A stretch of DNA of 64,000 nt from Aquihabitans sp. G128 (GTDB lineage Bacteria > Actinomycetota > Acidimicrobiia > Acidimicrobiales > Iamiaceae): NCBI RefSeq assembly GCF_019048865.1, contig NZ_CP077604.1:124001-188000 (forward strand). The letters run 5' to 3'. Below are positions 24,712 to 34,401 of this stretch, one piece after another (position 1 is the stretch's first letter; each line of letters opens with the position of its first letter). The notes beneath the pieces are model-generated. The model was not told the DNA's origin and searched no databases. It saw nothing but the letters and a program-made list of their open reading frames with translations. Position numbers and translations under genes: made by a program.

Positions 24712-25837
24712 CTACTCCGGGCTGGCGGCGAGGGTCGCGCCGATCCGGAGGAGTTGGTCGGTGGCGCCGCCGAGCGTGAACTTCGAGCTCCTTGGCGGCG
24801 AGGAAGTAGCGGTGGATCGGGTAGTCGGCGTCGACCCCCGTGCCACCGTGGAGGTGGACCGCGGTGTGGGCCACCCGGTGGGCGGCCTCGGCCGCCCAGA
24901 ACTTGGCCACCTCCACCTCGGTCGAGGCCGGCAGGCCCTCCGAGAGGCGCCAGGCGGCCTGGAGCACCACCAGCTTGGTGGCCTCGACGTCGATGTAGGC
25001 GTCGGCGGCCCGCTGGCCCACGGCCTGGAAGGTGGCGATGGGGCGGTCGAACTGGATCCGCTCCTTGGTGTACGCCGCGGTGAGCTCCAGCGCCCGGGCC
25101 ACGATGCCCGAGACCTGGGCGCACAGGGCGATGGTCGACTGCTCCACCGTCCAACCGAGCACGTCGTGGCCGTCGGCCGGGGAGCCGAGCAGGGCGTCGG
25201 CGCCCGCCTGCACGCCGTCGAGCTGCACCAGGCCCTCGAGGTCGCGGCTCGTGACCCGCTGGGCCTCGATGGACAGCCCGGCGGCGCCGGTCTCCACCAC
25301 GAACAGGCCCACCTGGCCGTCGCCGAGCGCGGCGGGGACGAGGACGGCGTCGGCCACGGTGGCGGCCGGGACGCACGTCTTGGTGCCGGTGAGGCGCCAG
25401 CCGTCGCCCTCGGCCGTGGCGGTGGTGGTGGGGGCCTCCGGGACGCGGTTGCCCGGTTCCAGGAAGGCGGCGGTGAGGATGGTCGAGCCGTCCACCGCGC
25501 CGGGCAGCCAGCGGGCCTGCTGCTCGGCGGAGCCGAAGCGGGCGATCGGGAGCGCGCCGCCCACGATCGAGGCCAGCACCGGCACCGGGGCCAGCGTGCG
25601 GCCCACCTCCTCCAGCACGATGCACTGCTCGAGGATGCCGAAGCCCTGGCCGCCGTGGTCGGTGGGCAGGGCCACGCCGAGGAGGCCGGCGTCGGCCAGG
25701 GCGGTCCAGACGCCCCGGTCGAAGCGCTCCTCGCCCTTCTCGACCTCCCGGAGGAGGTCCTCGGTGACCTTGTCGGTGAGGATGCGCCGGGCCAGGCCGG
25801 CGATCTCGTCCTGTTCGTCGCTGCGTGCGAAGTCCAC
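24712..25837 (-). CDS. fadE27: Acyl-CoA dehydrogenase FadE27 (ChsE5) homologue, one frame break near the end
   Basis: About 374 residues after correction. Matches FadE27: 'EQCIVLEEVGRTLAPVPVLA', 'RIQFDRPIATFQAVGQRAAD', 'FWAAEAAHRVAHTAVHLHGG' and 'DADYPIHRYFLAAKELE'. At about 24781 one extra base shifts the frame; the other frame supplies the family end 'FTLGGATDQLLRIG...'. FadE26 and FadE27 form a heterotetrameric dehydrogenase for the cholesterol side chain (ChsE4-ChsE5), where FadE27-type subunits complement the partner. Start is GTG 25837, 25 nt after the fadE26 stop. Confidence 0.82.
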
Positions 25838-25862
25838 TGTCGTCGTCTCCTGCGTCGTCCGG

Positions 25863-27044
25863 CTACCGGGGCGCCCGGGGCATGCCCAGGCCGACCATGG
25901 CGATGATGTCGCGCTGCACCTCGTTGGTCCCGCCGCCGAAGGTCAGGATCAGCGCCGATCGGTGCATGCGCTCGATGCGCGACTTGAGGATCGAACCGGG
26001 CGAGCCCCGGGTGATGGTGGCCTCCTGGCCGAGGACCTCCATCAGGAGGCGGCACGCCTCGATGGTGAACTCGGTGCCGAAGACCTTGGTGGCCGAGGCG
26101 TCCTGCGGGCCGAGGCCGTGCTTCACGCCCCAGGCGATCTTCCAGTTGATGAGCTTGAGGAACTCGACCTTGGCGTGGACCCGGGCCAGGTGGACCTGCA
26201 CCCACTCCTGGTCGATCACCCGCCGGCCGTCGGGCAGCTGCTGCTCGTGGGCCCAGCGGCGGACCTCGGCCAGCATGTTCTGCACGCCGGCCGCCGAGCA
26301 CAGCGCCACCCGCTCGTGGTTGAGCTGGTTGGTGATCAGCTTCCAGCCGTTGTTCAAGCCGCCCACCAGGTTGGCGGCCGGGATGCGCACGTCGTCGTAG
26401 AACGTGGCGCTGGTGGTGGTGCCGGTGACGGTCGGGACCGGCGACCACGAGAAGCCGGGGGTGTCGGTCGACATCAGGAACATGGAGATGCCCTTGTGCT
26501 TCGGGGCGTCGGGGTCGGTGCGGGCCGCCAGCCAGACGTAGTCGGCGTACTGGATGAGGCTCGTCCACATCTTCTGGCCGTTGATGACCCACTCGTCGCC
26601 GTCGCGCTCGGCCCGGGTGGTGATCGACGCCAGGTCGGTGCCGGCGCCCGGCTCGGAGTAGCCGATGGAGAAGTGCATCTCGCCCTTGAGGATCGAGGGG
26701 AGGAACTTCTTGCGCTGGAGGTCGTCGCCGTACTGCATCAGGGTCGGGCCGACGGTGTTGATGGTGAGGAAGGGGATGGGGGCGCCCACCAGGCTGGCCT
26801 CGTCCAGGAAGATCAGCTGGTCGATCATCGAGCGGTTCTGGCCGCCGTACTCAGTGGGCCAGCCGATGCCGAGCCAGCCGTCGTGGCCCATCTGGCGCAC
26901 CAGCCGCTTGTAGAGCTCGCCGCCGCCGTACTCCCCGCTGTCGGAGGCCATCTCCTCCTGCACCTCGGGCGTCATGAGCTCGGCGAAGTAGTGGCGGAGC
27001 TCCTTGCGGAGCTGGTCCTGTTCCTCGGTGAAGGCGATCTGCAT
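25863..27044 (-). CDS. fadE26: Acyl-CoA dehydrogenase FadE26 (ChsE4) homologue
   Basis: A 393-residue intact dehydrogenase with very close landmarks to FadE26: 'LMTPEVQEEM', 'WPTEYGGQNRSMIDQLIFLD', 'HFSIGYSEPGAGTDLASI', 'NGQKMWTSLIQYADYVWLA', 'NQLNHERVALCSAAG' and the C-terminal 'LTFGGGTNEVQRDIIAMVG'. With FadE27 it would oxidise sterol side-chain acyl-CoA intermediates. ATG 27044 is chosen from alignment of the start. First gene of the leftward operon, with the KstR-like box centred about 54 nt upstream. Confidence 0.9.
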   Translation of the reverse strand: MQIAFTEEQDQLRKELRHYFAELMTPEVQEEMASDSGEYGGGELYKRLVRQMGHDGWLGIGWPTEYGGQNRSMIDQLIFLDEASLVGAPIPFLTINTVGPTLMQYGDDLQRKKFLPSILKGEMHFSIGYSEPGAGTDLASITTRAERDGDEWVINGQKMWTSLIQYADYVWLAARTDPDAPKHKGISMFLMSTDTPGFSWSPVPTVTGTTTSATFYDDVRIPAANLVGGLNNGWKLITNQLNHERVALCSAAGVQNMLAEVRRWAHEQQLPDGRRVIDQEWVQVHLARVHAKVEFLKLINWKIAWGVKHGLGPQDASATKVFGTEFTIEACRLLMEVLGQEATITRGSPGSILKSRIERMHRSALILTFGGGTNEVQRDIIAMVGLGMPRAPR

Positions 27045-27091
27045 CGGCCCGGTCCCCTTTCGGTCGGCCCGGCGGCCGCCCGCCTGCACAC

Positions 27092-27105
27092 TAGAACGCG
27101 TTCTA
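27092..27105. promoter_or_regulatory. Perfect KstR-like operator upstream of fadE26
   Basis: TAGAACGCGTTCTA is a perfect 14-bp palindrome and fits the KstR consensus TNNAACNNGTTNNA at every fixed position. It is 47 nt upstream of the fadE26 start and would control the fadE26-fadE27-fadE-kstR operon, giving kstR negative autoregulation. Confidence 0.8.
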
Positions 27106-27137
27106 CCTCCGGTGCTGGGGAAACCGCAGGTTCTTGG

Positions 27138-27151
27138 GAGAACGGGTTCTC
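27138..27151. promoter_or_regulatory. KstR-like palindrome upstream of the GGDEF gene
   Basis: GAGAAC-GG-GTTCTC has perfect 6-bp arms and the AACNNGTT core, but C/G replace the outer T/A of the consensus. It sits 76 nt before the GGDEF protein start (27228) and 32 nt from the stronger box. It may serve the rightward gene or act cooperatively with its neighbour. Confidence 0.6.
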
Positions 27152-27227
27152 GCCGGCGTGGATCGCCCCAAAGAGGTTGGTGCGCTACCGGACCTCACGG
27201 CTGCCTGTTGCCTGCCGATGGAGGTCC

Positions 27228-29179
27228 ATGGACTCGGCCGTGCTGATCGAGGTCGGGCACCTCGCCATCTGGATCGTGGTCGGCCTGGCCCTCGCCGGTG
27301 CGCTGGCGTTCCTGGTGTGGACCCGTGGCCGGGCGGCGAAGCAGGAGGCCGTGGCCAGCGCGCCCGGGGGTTCGCCCTGCTGGTCGAGCGGTCGGCCGAC
27401 CCCATCGTCATCGTCGACGAGCTGGGCGCCGTCTCCTACGCCAACCCGTCCGTCGAGCGGGTCCTCGGGTACCGGGTCGACGAGATCGTCCCCAACGCCC
27501 TGGACCTCCTGCACCCGGACGAGGTGGAGGAGGCCGTGGCCCGCATCGCCGCGGTGGCCCAGGGCGAGCCCGCCAACGAGCTCGTCATGCGGCGCGTGCG
27601 CCACGCGGACGGGCGCTGGATCTGGTGCGAGACGGTCAACACCAACCTGCTGGCCGAGCCGACGGTGGGCGGCGTGGTCATCGTGCTGCGCGACGTCACC
27701 GAGCGGCTGGAGGCCGAGGCGCGCGCCGACGTCGAGCACCGCCTCACCCAGACGATCCTGGACACCACCACGGCGCTCGTGGTGCACGTCGACATGGAGG
27801 GCCGCCTCCTCTCGATGAACCGGGCCGCGGAGCGGCTCACCGGCTTCGCCACCGCGGAGGTCGCCGGAGAACACGTGTCGCGCTTCGTGCCGATCGAGGA
27901 GCGCATCCTCGCCCCCGGTCCGATGGCCGTCGCCGACGTCCCCACCGTCCACGAGAACCACTGGACCCACCGCAGCGGGCGCCGCCACCTCATGGCCTGG
28001 AACAACGCCGTGCTCTTCGATGCCGATGGCCAGCCCACGGGCGTCGTGGCCACGGGCATCGACGTCACGGCCGAGCGTCGGGCCGAGCGCGCCGCCCGGC
28101 GGGCCGATCGACGCGAGCACGACCGGCTCGCCTACGAGGCCACCCACGACGCGCTGACCCAGGTGCTCAACCGGGCCGGCCTGCTCGACGAGCTCGACGC
28201 CCAGCTGCGCGAGGCCCCGCCCGGCCAGCCGACGGCGGTCCTGTTCCTCGACCTCGACGGCTTCAAGGCCATCAACGACGAGCACGGTCACCACGTGGGC
28301 GACGAGGTGCTGAAGGTGGTCTCGGAGCGGCTGGTCGACGCGGTGCGGACCACCGACGTCGTGGGCCGCCTCGGCGGCGACGAGTTCGTGGTGCTCTGCC
28401 CGGGGCTCGATGCCCAGCGGGCGATCGCCACGGCGCAGCGCATCGGCGAGGCGATCGATGCCCCGATGCTGGTGGGGGAGCTGCCCCTCGCGTGTGGCGT
28501 CTCGACCGGTGTGGTCTCGGCCGTCGGCGGGGATGCCGCGACGCTGCTGCACCAAGCCGACCTGGCCATGTACGAGGTGAAGCGGGCCCACCACGAGGCC
28601 CGGCGACCGGCGACCCTCGACAACGGTCCCGTGGACCCGAACGAGTCGGTCCGCCTGTCCGTGCTGCGGCGCCTCGGCCTGCTCGACAGCGACGCCGACC
28701 CCTTCGTCGACACGATCGTGCAACTCGCCGCCCAGGTGTGCGGGACCCCGATGGCGGCGGTGAGCCTGATCGACGCCGACCGGCAGTGGTTCAAGGCCAG
28801 CGTCGGGCTCGACGTGCTCGAGACGCCGCGCTCGGAGGCGTTCTGCGCCCACGCGATCCTCGACGCCACCGAGACCTTCGTGGTCCCCGACGCCACCGAG
28901 GACGATCGGTTCCGGGAGAACCCCCTCGTCACCGCAGAGGAAGGCATCCGGTACTACGCCGGGGCACCGATCACGGTGGGCGGCGAGGCGGCGATCGGGT
29001 CGCTCTGCGTGCTCGACCGCACGCCGCGCACGCTGACCGTCGAGCAGGTGGGCACCCTCGAGCGCCTGCGCGACAGCCTCGTGACCTACCTCGAGCTCAC
29101 CGCTCCCGAGGGCACCTTCGCCGGCGTCGGCACCGAAGCCCGGACCGGCGTGCTGCTGGGAGCCGTCAGGGGCGCGTGA
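27228..29179 (+). CDS. Membrane-anchored PAS-PAS-GGDEF-GAF signalling protein, one frame break
   Basis: Probable diguanylate cyclase of about 650 residues. From ATG 27228 (GGAGGT just upstream) it starts with a membrane helix, 'LAIWIVVGLALAGALAFLVW'. The frame then breaks within 27360-27370, apparently one missing base. It resumes with a first PAS domain ('RSADPIVIVDELGAVSYANP'), a second PAS ('TTTALVVHVDMEGRLLSMNR') and a GGDEF domain ('FLDLDGFKAINDEHGHHVGD', active site 'RLGGDEFVVL'). A C-terminal GAF domain follows ('MAAVSLIDADRQWFKASVG'). Its end overlaps meaB by 14 nt, convergently. Confidence 0.83.
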
Positions 29180-30149
29180 AGCGGTCCAGCAGCTGCTGGG
29201 CCGCGGCGGTGGGCGCCACCTCGCCGGTGGCCACCGCGGCCTCGAGCGAGGCCAGCTCGGGGGTGACCGCCGGGTCCTCCCGGAAGCGCTCGGTGAGCCC
29301 GGCGCGCAGCTCGTCCCAGAGCCACGCCCGCGCCTGGCCGGCCCGCAGTCGGTCCAGCTGCCCCGTGGCCGCCAGGTGCTCGTGGGCGGAGGTGACCCGG
29401 GCCCAGACCTCGGCGATGCCCTCGCCCTTGGGCGACGACACCAGCAGCGTCTCGGTGGCCAGCCCGTCGTACTTCGGGCGCAGCAGGTGGATGGCGCGCT
29501 GCAGGTCGGCCGCCGCGTGGCGGGCGGCGTTGGCGAGGTCGCCGTCGGCCTTGGTCACGACCACCAGGTCGGCCAGCTCCATGATCCCGCGCTTGATGCC
29601 CTGGAGGTCGTCGCCGCCGCTCGGCGAGGCGAGCAGCACGAACAGGTCGACGAGGTCGGCCACCGCCAGCTCCGACTGGCCGACGCCCACCGTCTCCACC
29701 AGCACCACGTCGAACCCGGCGGCCTCGCACAGGAGCATGGCCTCGCGGGTGCGGCGGGCGACGCCGCCCAGCTCACCGCCGGACGGGGAGGGGCGGATGA
29801 ACGCGTGGGCATCGCGGGCGAGGGTCTCCATGCGGGTCTTGTCGCCGAGGATCGAACCGCCCGTACGGCTGCTCGACGGATCGACCGCCAGCACCGCCAG
29901 CCGGTGGCCGGCCCCGGTGAGGTGGGCGCCGAGGGCCTCGATGAAGGTGCTCTTGCCCACGCCCGGGGGGCCGCTGATGCCCACCCGCACCGCGCCGCCG
30001 GTGCGGGCCAGCACGCCGTCGAGCAGCTGGGCCGCCTCGGCCCGATGGTCCCGGCGGGTGCTCTCGACCAGCGTGATGGCCCGGGCGAGGGCCCGACGGT
30101 CACCCACCCCGACGGCGTCGATCAGCTCCTGCACGTCGGTCCCGGGCAC
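29166..30149 (-). CDS. meaB: Methylmalonyl-CoA mutase-associated GTPase MeaB
   Basis: A 327-residue G3E P-loop GTPase that loads and protects the B12 cofactor of methylmalonyl-CoA mutase. Walker A is 'GISGPPGVGKSTFIEAL'. 'LAVDPSSSRTGGSILGDKTR', 'FIRPSPSGGELGGVARRTRE', 'VVLVETVGVGQSE' and 'VVTKADGD' (the N/TKxD base-recognition motif) follow in family order. GTG 30149 gives the normal length; the upstream region is a short gap to the channel gene. The mutase is 1.2 kb further along on the same strand, with an oppositely oriented channel gene between them. Confidence 0.92.
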   Translation of the reverse strand: MPGTDVQELIDAVGVGDRRALARAITLVESTRRDHRAEAAQLLDGVLARTGGAVRVGISGPPGVGKSTFIEALGAHLTGAGHRLAVLAVDPSSSRTGGSILGDKTRMETLARDAHAFIRPSPSGGELGGVARRTREAMLLCEAAGFDVVLVETVGVGQSELAVADLVDLFVLLASPSGGDDLQGIKRGIMELADLVVVTKADGDLANAARHAAADLQRAIHLLRPKYDGLATETLLVSSPKGEGIAEVWARVTSAHEHLAATGQLDRLRAGQARAWLWDELRAGLTERFREDPAVTPELASLEAAVATGEVAPTAAAQQLLDRFTRP

Positions 30150-30203
30150 CCGGCCAAGGTAGTTGGGCCGGGGCCCTCCTCCGGCGGGCAAGACTCCTGC
30201 GCC

Positions 30204-31301
30204 ATGGACGTGGTGGCGATCGTGGTGGGCCTGGCCCTGGTGGCGTGGATGCTGGCCGACTCGTTCGAGACGCTGCTGGCCACCAGCCTGCAGCGCAACC
30301 GGCTGCCGTTCACCGCCTGGTACTACGAGTCGCTGTGGTTCGTGGTCCGGCGGGTGGTCCTGCGGGTCCGCAACGAGGCCCGTCGCGAGCGCTGGCTGTC
30401 GCGGTTCGGCCCGCTCAGCTTCCTGGGCCTGCTCGCCACCTGGACGATCATCGAGATGTTCGGCTGGGGGCTGGTGTGGTGGGGGTTCCGGGACAGCTTC
30501 GGCTCCCCGCTGCGCGGCATCGCCGACGCCTTCTACTACTCCGGCGTCGTCTACTTCTCGATCGGGTTCGGCGACATCCTCCCGTCCACCGGCGGCATGC
30601 GCTTCCTCACCGTGGTCGAGGGCTTCAGCGGCCTGGGCACGCTCGGGCTGGTGATCGGCTTCCTCCCCACCCTCACCCAGGCCTACTCGGCCCGCGAGCG
30701 CCAGCTGCTCAAGCTCGACGACCTCACCGACGCCCGCATCACGCCGGTGTCGCTGGTGCGCAGCTACCTCGGCCCCGACGACGACCTCACGGCGCTCAAC
30801 GCCATGTTCGACGAGTGGGCCGACTGGTGCACCGAGGTCTACGACTCGCACACCTCCCTGCCCATGCTGCTCTGGTTCCGCTCGAAGCACCGGGGCCACT
30901 CGTGGATCACCGGCCTCGGCGTGGTCACCGACGCCGCCATCGCCTTCGCCGCCACCGTGCCGGGCCAGGACCACGGACCGGCCATCCGCCTGCAGCGCCA
31001 GGCGGTGCGGCTGGTGTCGGGCCTCGCCACGCGCGTCGGGATCGAGCCGGTGGAGGACCCGCCGATGGCCACCCGCTGGTGGTCGGTGGGCTACTCGGTG
31101 ATGGCCACCACCGGGCTGCCGATGCGCAGCTTCGACGACAGCTACGGGCGGCTGCGCGCCATGCGCAGCGAGTTCCACCCGTACATGGAGGCGTTCATCG
31201 ACGCCCTGTTCGCCCCGCGGGGCTTCTGGGGCGTCACCGCCGCGGACCACCTCGCCGAGGCCGACTTCACCACCATCTTCGAGCGCGACGACGACGCCTG
31301 A
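30204..31301 (+). CDS. Two-span ion channel protein (Ion_trans_2 type)
   Basis: A 365-residue membrane protein with a pore region 'YYSGVVYFSIGFGDILP' near residue 116. SIGFGD stands where K+ channels have T-x-G-Y-G-D. Hydrophobic segments occur at the N-terminus, at 'FLGLLATWTIIEMFGWGLVW' and at 'LGTLGLVIGFLPTL'. The C-terminal 200 residues are soluble and unlike RCK domains. Function as a K+ or cation channel is plausible but selectivity is uncertain. ATG 30204 starts the first membrane helix. It is the only plus-strand gene between meaB and the mutase. Confidence 0.72.
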   Translation: MDVVAIVVGLALVAWMLADSFETLLATSLQRNRLPFTAWYYESLWFVVRRVVLRVRNEARRERWLSRFGPLSFLGLLATWTIIEMFGWGLVWWGFRDSFGSPLRGIADAFYYSGVVYFSIGFGDILPSTGGMRFLTVVEGFSGLGTLGLVIGFLPTLTQAYSARERQLLKLDDLTDARITPVSLVRSYLGPDDDLTALNAMFDEWADWCTEVYDSHTSLPMLLWFRSKHRGHSWITGLGVVTDAAIAFAATVPGQDHGPAIRLQRQAVRLVSGLATRVGIEPVEDPPMATRWWSVGYSVMATTGLPMRSFDDSYGRLRAMRSEFHPYMEAFIDALFAPRGFWGVTAADHLAEADFTTIFERDDDA

Positions 31302-31324
31302 GCGGGCGGCCGCCGGCCGTCGGC

Positions 31325-33469
31325 TCAGCGCTTGGCGAGCAGGGCGAGGACCTCGGTGGCGGCGTCGACGATGTTGGTGCCGGGGCCGAAGATGGCGGCG
31401 ACGCCGATCTGGCGCAGGAAGTCGTAGTCCTGCGGCGGGATGACGCCGCCGACGACCACCAGGATGTCCTCGGCGCCCTTGGCCTTCAGCTCCTCGATGA
31501 GCTGGGGGACCAGGGTCTTGTGGCCGGCGGCCTGGCTCGACACGCCGATGACGTGCACGTCGTTGTCGACGGCGTCGGCGGCGGCCTCGGCCGGCGTCTG
31601 GAACAGGACGCCGACGTCGACGTCGAAGCCGAGGTCGGCGAAGCCGGTGGCGATGACCTTGGCGCCGCGGTCGTGGCCGTCCTGGCCCATCTTCACCACG
31701 AGCATGCGGGGCCGGCGGCCCTCGCCCTCGGCGAAGGCCTCGATGGCCGACGAGAGGTCCTGGAAGCGCTCGTCGTCGGCGTACTCGCGGCCGTAGGTGC
31801 CGAGGCCGGTGCGGACCTCGGCGGCGTGGCGGCCGAAGACCTCCTCCATGGCGTCGCTCATCTCGCCGACCGTGGCCCGGGCCCGGGCGGCGTCGATGCA
31901 CAGCGCCAGCAGGTTGCCGTCGCCCCGGGCACCCTCGGTGAGGGCGGCCAGCGCAGCGGTGACCGCGGCGTCGTCGCGCTCGGCGCGGATGCGCTCCAGC
32001 TTGGCGATCTGCTGGGCCAGCACCGAGGCGTTGTCGATGTCGAGCACGTCGACGAGCTCGGGGTTCTCGACCTTGTACTTGTTGACGCCCACCACGACGT
32101 CCTCGCCGCGGTCGATGCGGGACTGGCGGCCGGCGGCGGACTCCTCGATGCGGAGCTTGGGCATGCCGGACTCGACGGCCTTGGTCATGCCGCCCAGCTC
32201 CTCGACCTCGTCGATGAGCGCCTGGGCCTTCTCGACCAGGTCGTTGGTGAGGGCCTCGACGTAGTAGCTGCCGCCCAGCGGGTCGATGACGTGGGGGACG
32301 CCGGTCTCCTCCTGGATCACCAGCTGGGTGTTGCGGGCGATGCGGGCCGAGAAGTCCGTCGGCAGGCCGAGCGCCTCGTCGAAGGCGTTGGTGTGCAGCG
32401 ACTGCGTGCCGCCCAGCACGGCGGCCAGCGCCTCGATCGTGGTGCGGATCACGTTGTTGTACGGGTCGAGCGCGGTGAGCGACACGCCCGAGGTCTGGCA
32501 GTGCGTGCGCAGCATGAGCGACTTCGGGTTCTTCGGCTCGAACTCGCTCATGACCCGGTGCCACAGGATGCGGGCGGCCCGCAGCTTGGCGACCTCCATG
32601 AAGAAGTCCATGCCGATGGCGAAGAAGAAGCTCAGTCGGCCGGCGAAGGCGTCGACGTCCATGCCCCGGGCGATGGCGGTCCGCACGTACTCGAGCCCGT
32701 CGGCGATGGTGAAGGCCAGCTCCTGCTCGGCCGTCGCCCCCGCCTCCTGCATGTGGTAGCCGGAGATCGAGATCGAGTTCCACTTCGGCATGTGGTCCGA
32801 CGTGTACTGGATGATGTCGGCCACGATCCGCATGGAGGGCTCGGGCGGATAGATGTAGGTGTTGCGGACCATGAACTCCTTGAGGATGTCGTTCTGGATG
32901 GTCCCGGCGAGCTGGTCCTGGCTCACGCCCTGCTCCTCGCCGGCCACCACGAAGGAGGCCAGCACCGGCAGCACGGCGCCGTTCATGGTCATGGACACCG
33001 ACATCTTCTCGAGCGGGATCCCGTCGAAGAGGATCTTCATGTCCTCGACGGAGTCGATGGCCACGCCCGCCTTGCCGACGTCGCCCACCACGCGGGGGTG
33101 GTCGGAGTCGTAGCCGCGGTGGGTGGCGAGGTCGAAGGCCACCGACACGCCCTGCTGGCCGGCGGCCAGGTTGCGGCGGTAGAAGGCGTTGGACTCCTCG
33201 GCGGTGGAGAAGCCGGCGTACTGGCGGATGGTCCACGGCCGGTTGGCGTACATGGTGGCCCGCACGCCCCGGGTGAACGGGGCGAAGCCCGGCAGGGTGT
33301 CGGTGGCGAGGCCCTCGGTGTCGGCCGCGGTGTAGAGCGGCTTGACGTCGATGCCCTCGGGTCGGGTCCGGGTGAGGGCGTCGGGCTCGCGGCCCCTCAG
33401 GTCCTTGGCCGCGAGGGCCTTCCAGTCGTCGAGCGTGGGCTCGGTACCTGCGGTCGCGTCGTCAGCCAT
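31325..33469 (-). CDS. Methylmalonyl-CoA mutase, single-chain catalytic subunit
   Basis: A 714-residue B12 enzyme interconverting methylmalonyl-CoA and succinyl-CoA. The substrate barrel has '[20 protein letters not shown]' (catalytic Tyr region), '[18 protein letters not shown]' and '[18 protein letters not shown]'. The C-terminal B12 domain has '[16 protein letters not shown]' near residue 590 (D-x-H-x2-G base-off motif), 'GVSSQAAGH' and 'VVGGVIP'. The length fits the large catalytic chain. No small subunit gene is adjacent, so it may be a homodimer or pair elsewhere. It is the sink for propionyl-CoA from sterol side chains. Confidence 0.93.
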   Translation of the reverse strand: MADDATAGTEPTLDDWKALAAKDLRGREPDALTRTRPEGIDVKPLYTAADTEGLATDTLPGFAPFTRGVRATMYANRPWTIRQYAGFSTAEESNAFYRRNLAAGQQGVSVAFDLATHRGYDSDHPRVVGDVGKAGVAIDSVEDMKILFDGIPLEKMSVSMTMNGAVLPVLASFVVAGEEQGVSQDQLAGTIQNDILKEFMVRNTYIYPPEPSMRIVADIIQYTSDHMPKWNSISISGYHMQEAGATAEQELAFTIADGLEYVRTAIARGMDVDAFAGRLSFFFAIGMDFFMEVAKLRAARILWHRVMSEFEPKNPKSLMLRTHCQTSGVSLTALDPYNNVIRTTIEALAAVLGGTQSLHTNAFDEALGLPTDFSARIARNTQLVIQEETGVPHVIDPLGGSYYVEALTNDLVEKAQALIDEVEELGGMTKAVESGMPKLRIEESAAGRQSRIDRGEDVVVGVNKYKVENPELVDVLDIDNASVLAQQIAKLERIRAERDDAAVTAALAALTEGARGDGNLLALCIDAARARATVGEMSDAMEEVFGRHAAEVRTGLGTYGREYADDERFQDLSSAIEAFAEGEGRRPRMLVVKMGQDGHDRGAKVIATGFADLGFDVDVGVLFQTPAEAAADAVDNDVHVIGVSSQAAGHKTLVPQLIEELKAKGAEDILVVVGGVIPPQDYDFLRQIGVAAIFGPGTNIVDAATEVLALLAKR

Positions 33470-33491
33470 CGGTCGCCGATCTTACGGGTCG

Positions 33492-33510
33492 TCAGGAACG
33501 GGTCCCCAAT
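33492..33510 (+). promoter_or_regulatory. Degenerate copy of the TYGGGG-N6-SCCCAA element before the FHA-like/HTH gene
   Basis: TCAGGA-ACGGGT-CCCCAA matches the right arm of the element completely and four of six left-arm positions, with the same 6-nt spacer. It is 32 nt upstream of the start at 33542. It would make the encoded regulator part of the same circuit, but the match is weak. Confidence 0.35.
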
Positions 33511-33541
33511 GGGTGGGCGCATCCCTCCGGACGAAACGGGC

Positions 33542-34282
33542 ATGATGGGCAGCCCTGTCGCCGACCCGCCCCCCGAGGTCATGGATCCGCACCTCCTCAC
33601 CGTCGACTTCCTGGACGATGTCCGCGAGCTCACGCCCGGCCAGGACCTCACGTTCGGGCGGGCCGCCGACCTGGTCGTCGACGAGGGGAACCGGTACCTG
33701 CACCGCATCCTCGGCCGGCTGGTGTTCCACGACGGGCTCTGGTGGGTGGAGAACCTCGGCGCGCAGATCGAGCTCTCGCTGCTCGGCGCCGACGGCACCT
33801 CGGTCACCCTGCCCGCCCGGGCCGAGGGGGCGCCGCCGTCGGTGGCGCCGCTGAGCGTCGAGGTCATGACGTTGGGCTTCGGCGTGGCCGGCGCCCGCTA
33901 CGAGGTCGAGCTGCGGGTCTCGGTGGCCGCTCCGCCCGAGGCGGCGGCCGCGGCCGAGGAGGGCGCCGCCACGCTGGGCTACGGCCGGATCGTGCTCACC
34001 GACGAGGAGCGCCAGCTGCTCGTGGCCCTCGCCGAACCGGTCCTGCGGGACGTCTCGGCCCGCGCCGAGAGCTTGCCCACCAACCGCGAGGCGGCCCGCT
34101 CGTTGGGCTGGACCCAGCCGAAGTTCAACCGCAAGCTCGACTACCTCTGCATCCGCCTCACCAAGGCCGGCGTGCGGGGCCTGCAGGGCGGTCGCGGCGA
34201 CGAGGCCCTGAACCGGCGCTGGCGCCTCGTGGAGCACGCCGTCGGCACCCGCCTGGTGACCGCCAGCGACCTGCCGAGCTGA
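33542..34282 (+). CDS. FHA-like/helix-turn-helix protein at the edge of the type VII-like locus
   Basis: A 246-residue protein. Residues 15-120 look like a degenerate FHA domain: 'LTFGRAADLVVDEGNRYLHR' and 'LWWVENLGAQIELSLLG' stand where FHA has G-R...S-R-x-H...N-G. Residues 150-240 contain 'LTDEERQLLVALAEPVLRD' and 'NREAARSLGWTQPKFNRKLD', an HTH-type arrangement seen in bacterial FHA-HTH regulators. Starts at 33545 or 33581 are also possible. It converges on the first WXG100-like gene across two hairpins. I infer, but cannot show, that it regulates the secretion locus. Confidence 0.65.
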   Translation: MMGSPVADPPPEVMDPHLLTVDFLDDVRELTPGQDLTFGRAADLVVDEGNRYLHRILGRLVFHDGLWWVENLGAQIELSLLGADGTSVTLPARAEGAPPSVAPLSVEVMTLGFGVAGARYEVELRVSVAAPPEAAAAAEEGAATLGYGRIVLTDEERQLLVALAEPVLRDVSARAESLPTNREAARSLGWTQPKFNRKLDYLCIRLTKAGVRGLQGGRGDEALNRRWRLVEHAVGTRLVTASDLPS

Positions 34283-34300
34283 CGCCCCCGCGCCGTCACC

Positions 34301-34356
34301 GCCGAGCCCGGGCGCGGCTCGGCCCGGCGGGCGCTGCTCCGGGGGGAGCGAGCAGC
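34301..34356. terminator. Tandem hairpins between convergent genes
   Basis: GCCGAGCC (34301-34308) pairs with GGCTCGGC (34316-34323), and GCTGCTC (34333-34339) pairs with GAGCAGC (34350-34356), both perfectly. They fill the 119-nt gap between the FHA-like gene and the WXG100-like gene, whose ends face each other. Probable bidirectional termination without U-tract. Confidence 0.6.
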
Positions 34357-34401
34357 ACCGGCCGGGCCGAGGCGGATCGGGGGTGGAGGGAGCCCGCCCG
34401 A

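Noticed and set aside
30245-34282. A 1345-codon plus frame covering the mutase region and ending in the FHA-like protein
   Set aside because: Only the last 246 codons (from 33542) look like protein; the rest is antisense to methylmalonyl-CoA mutase.
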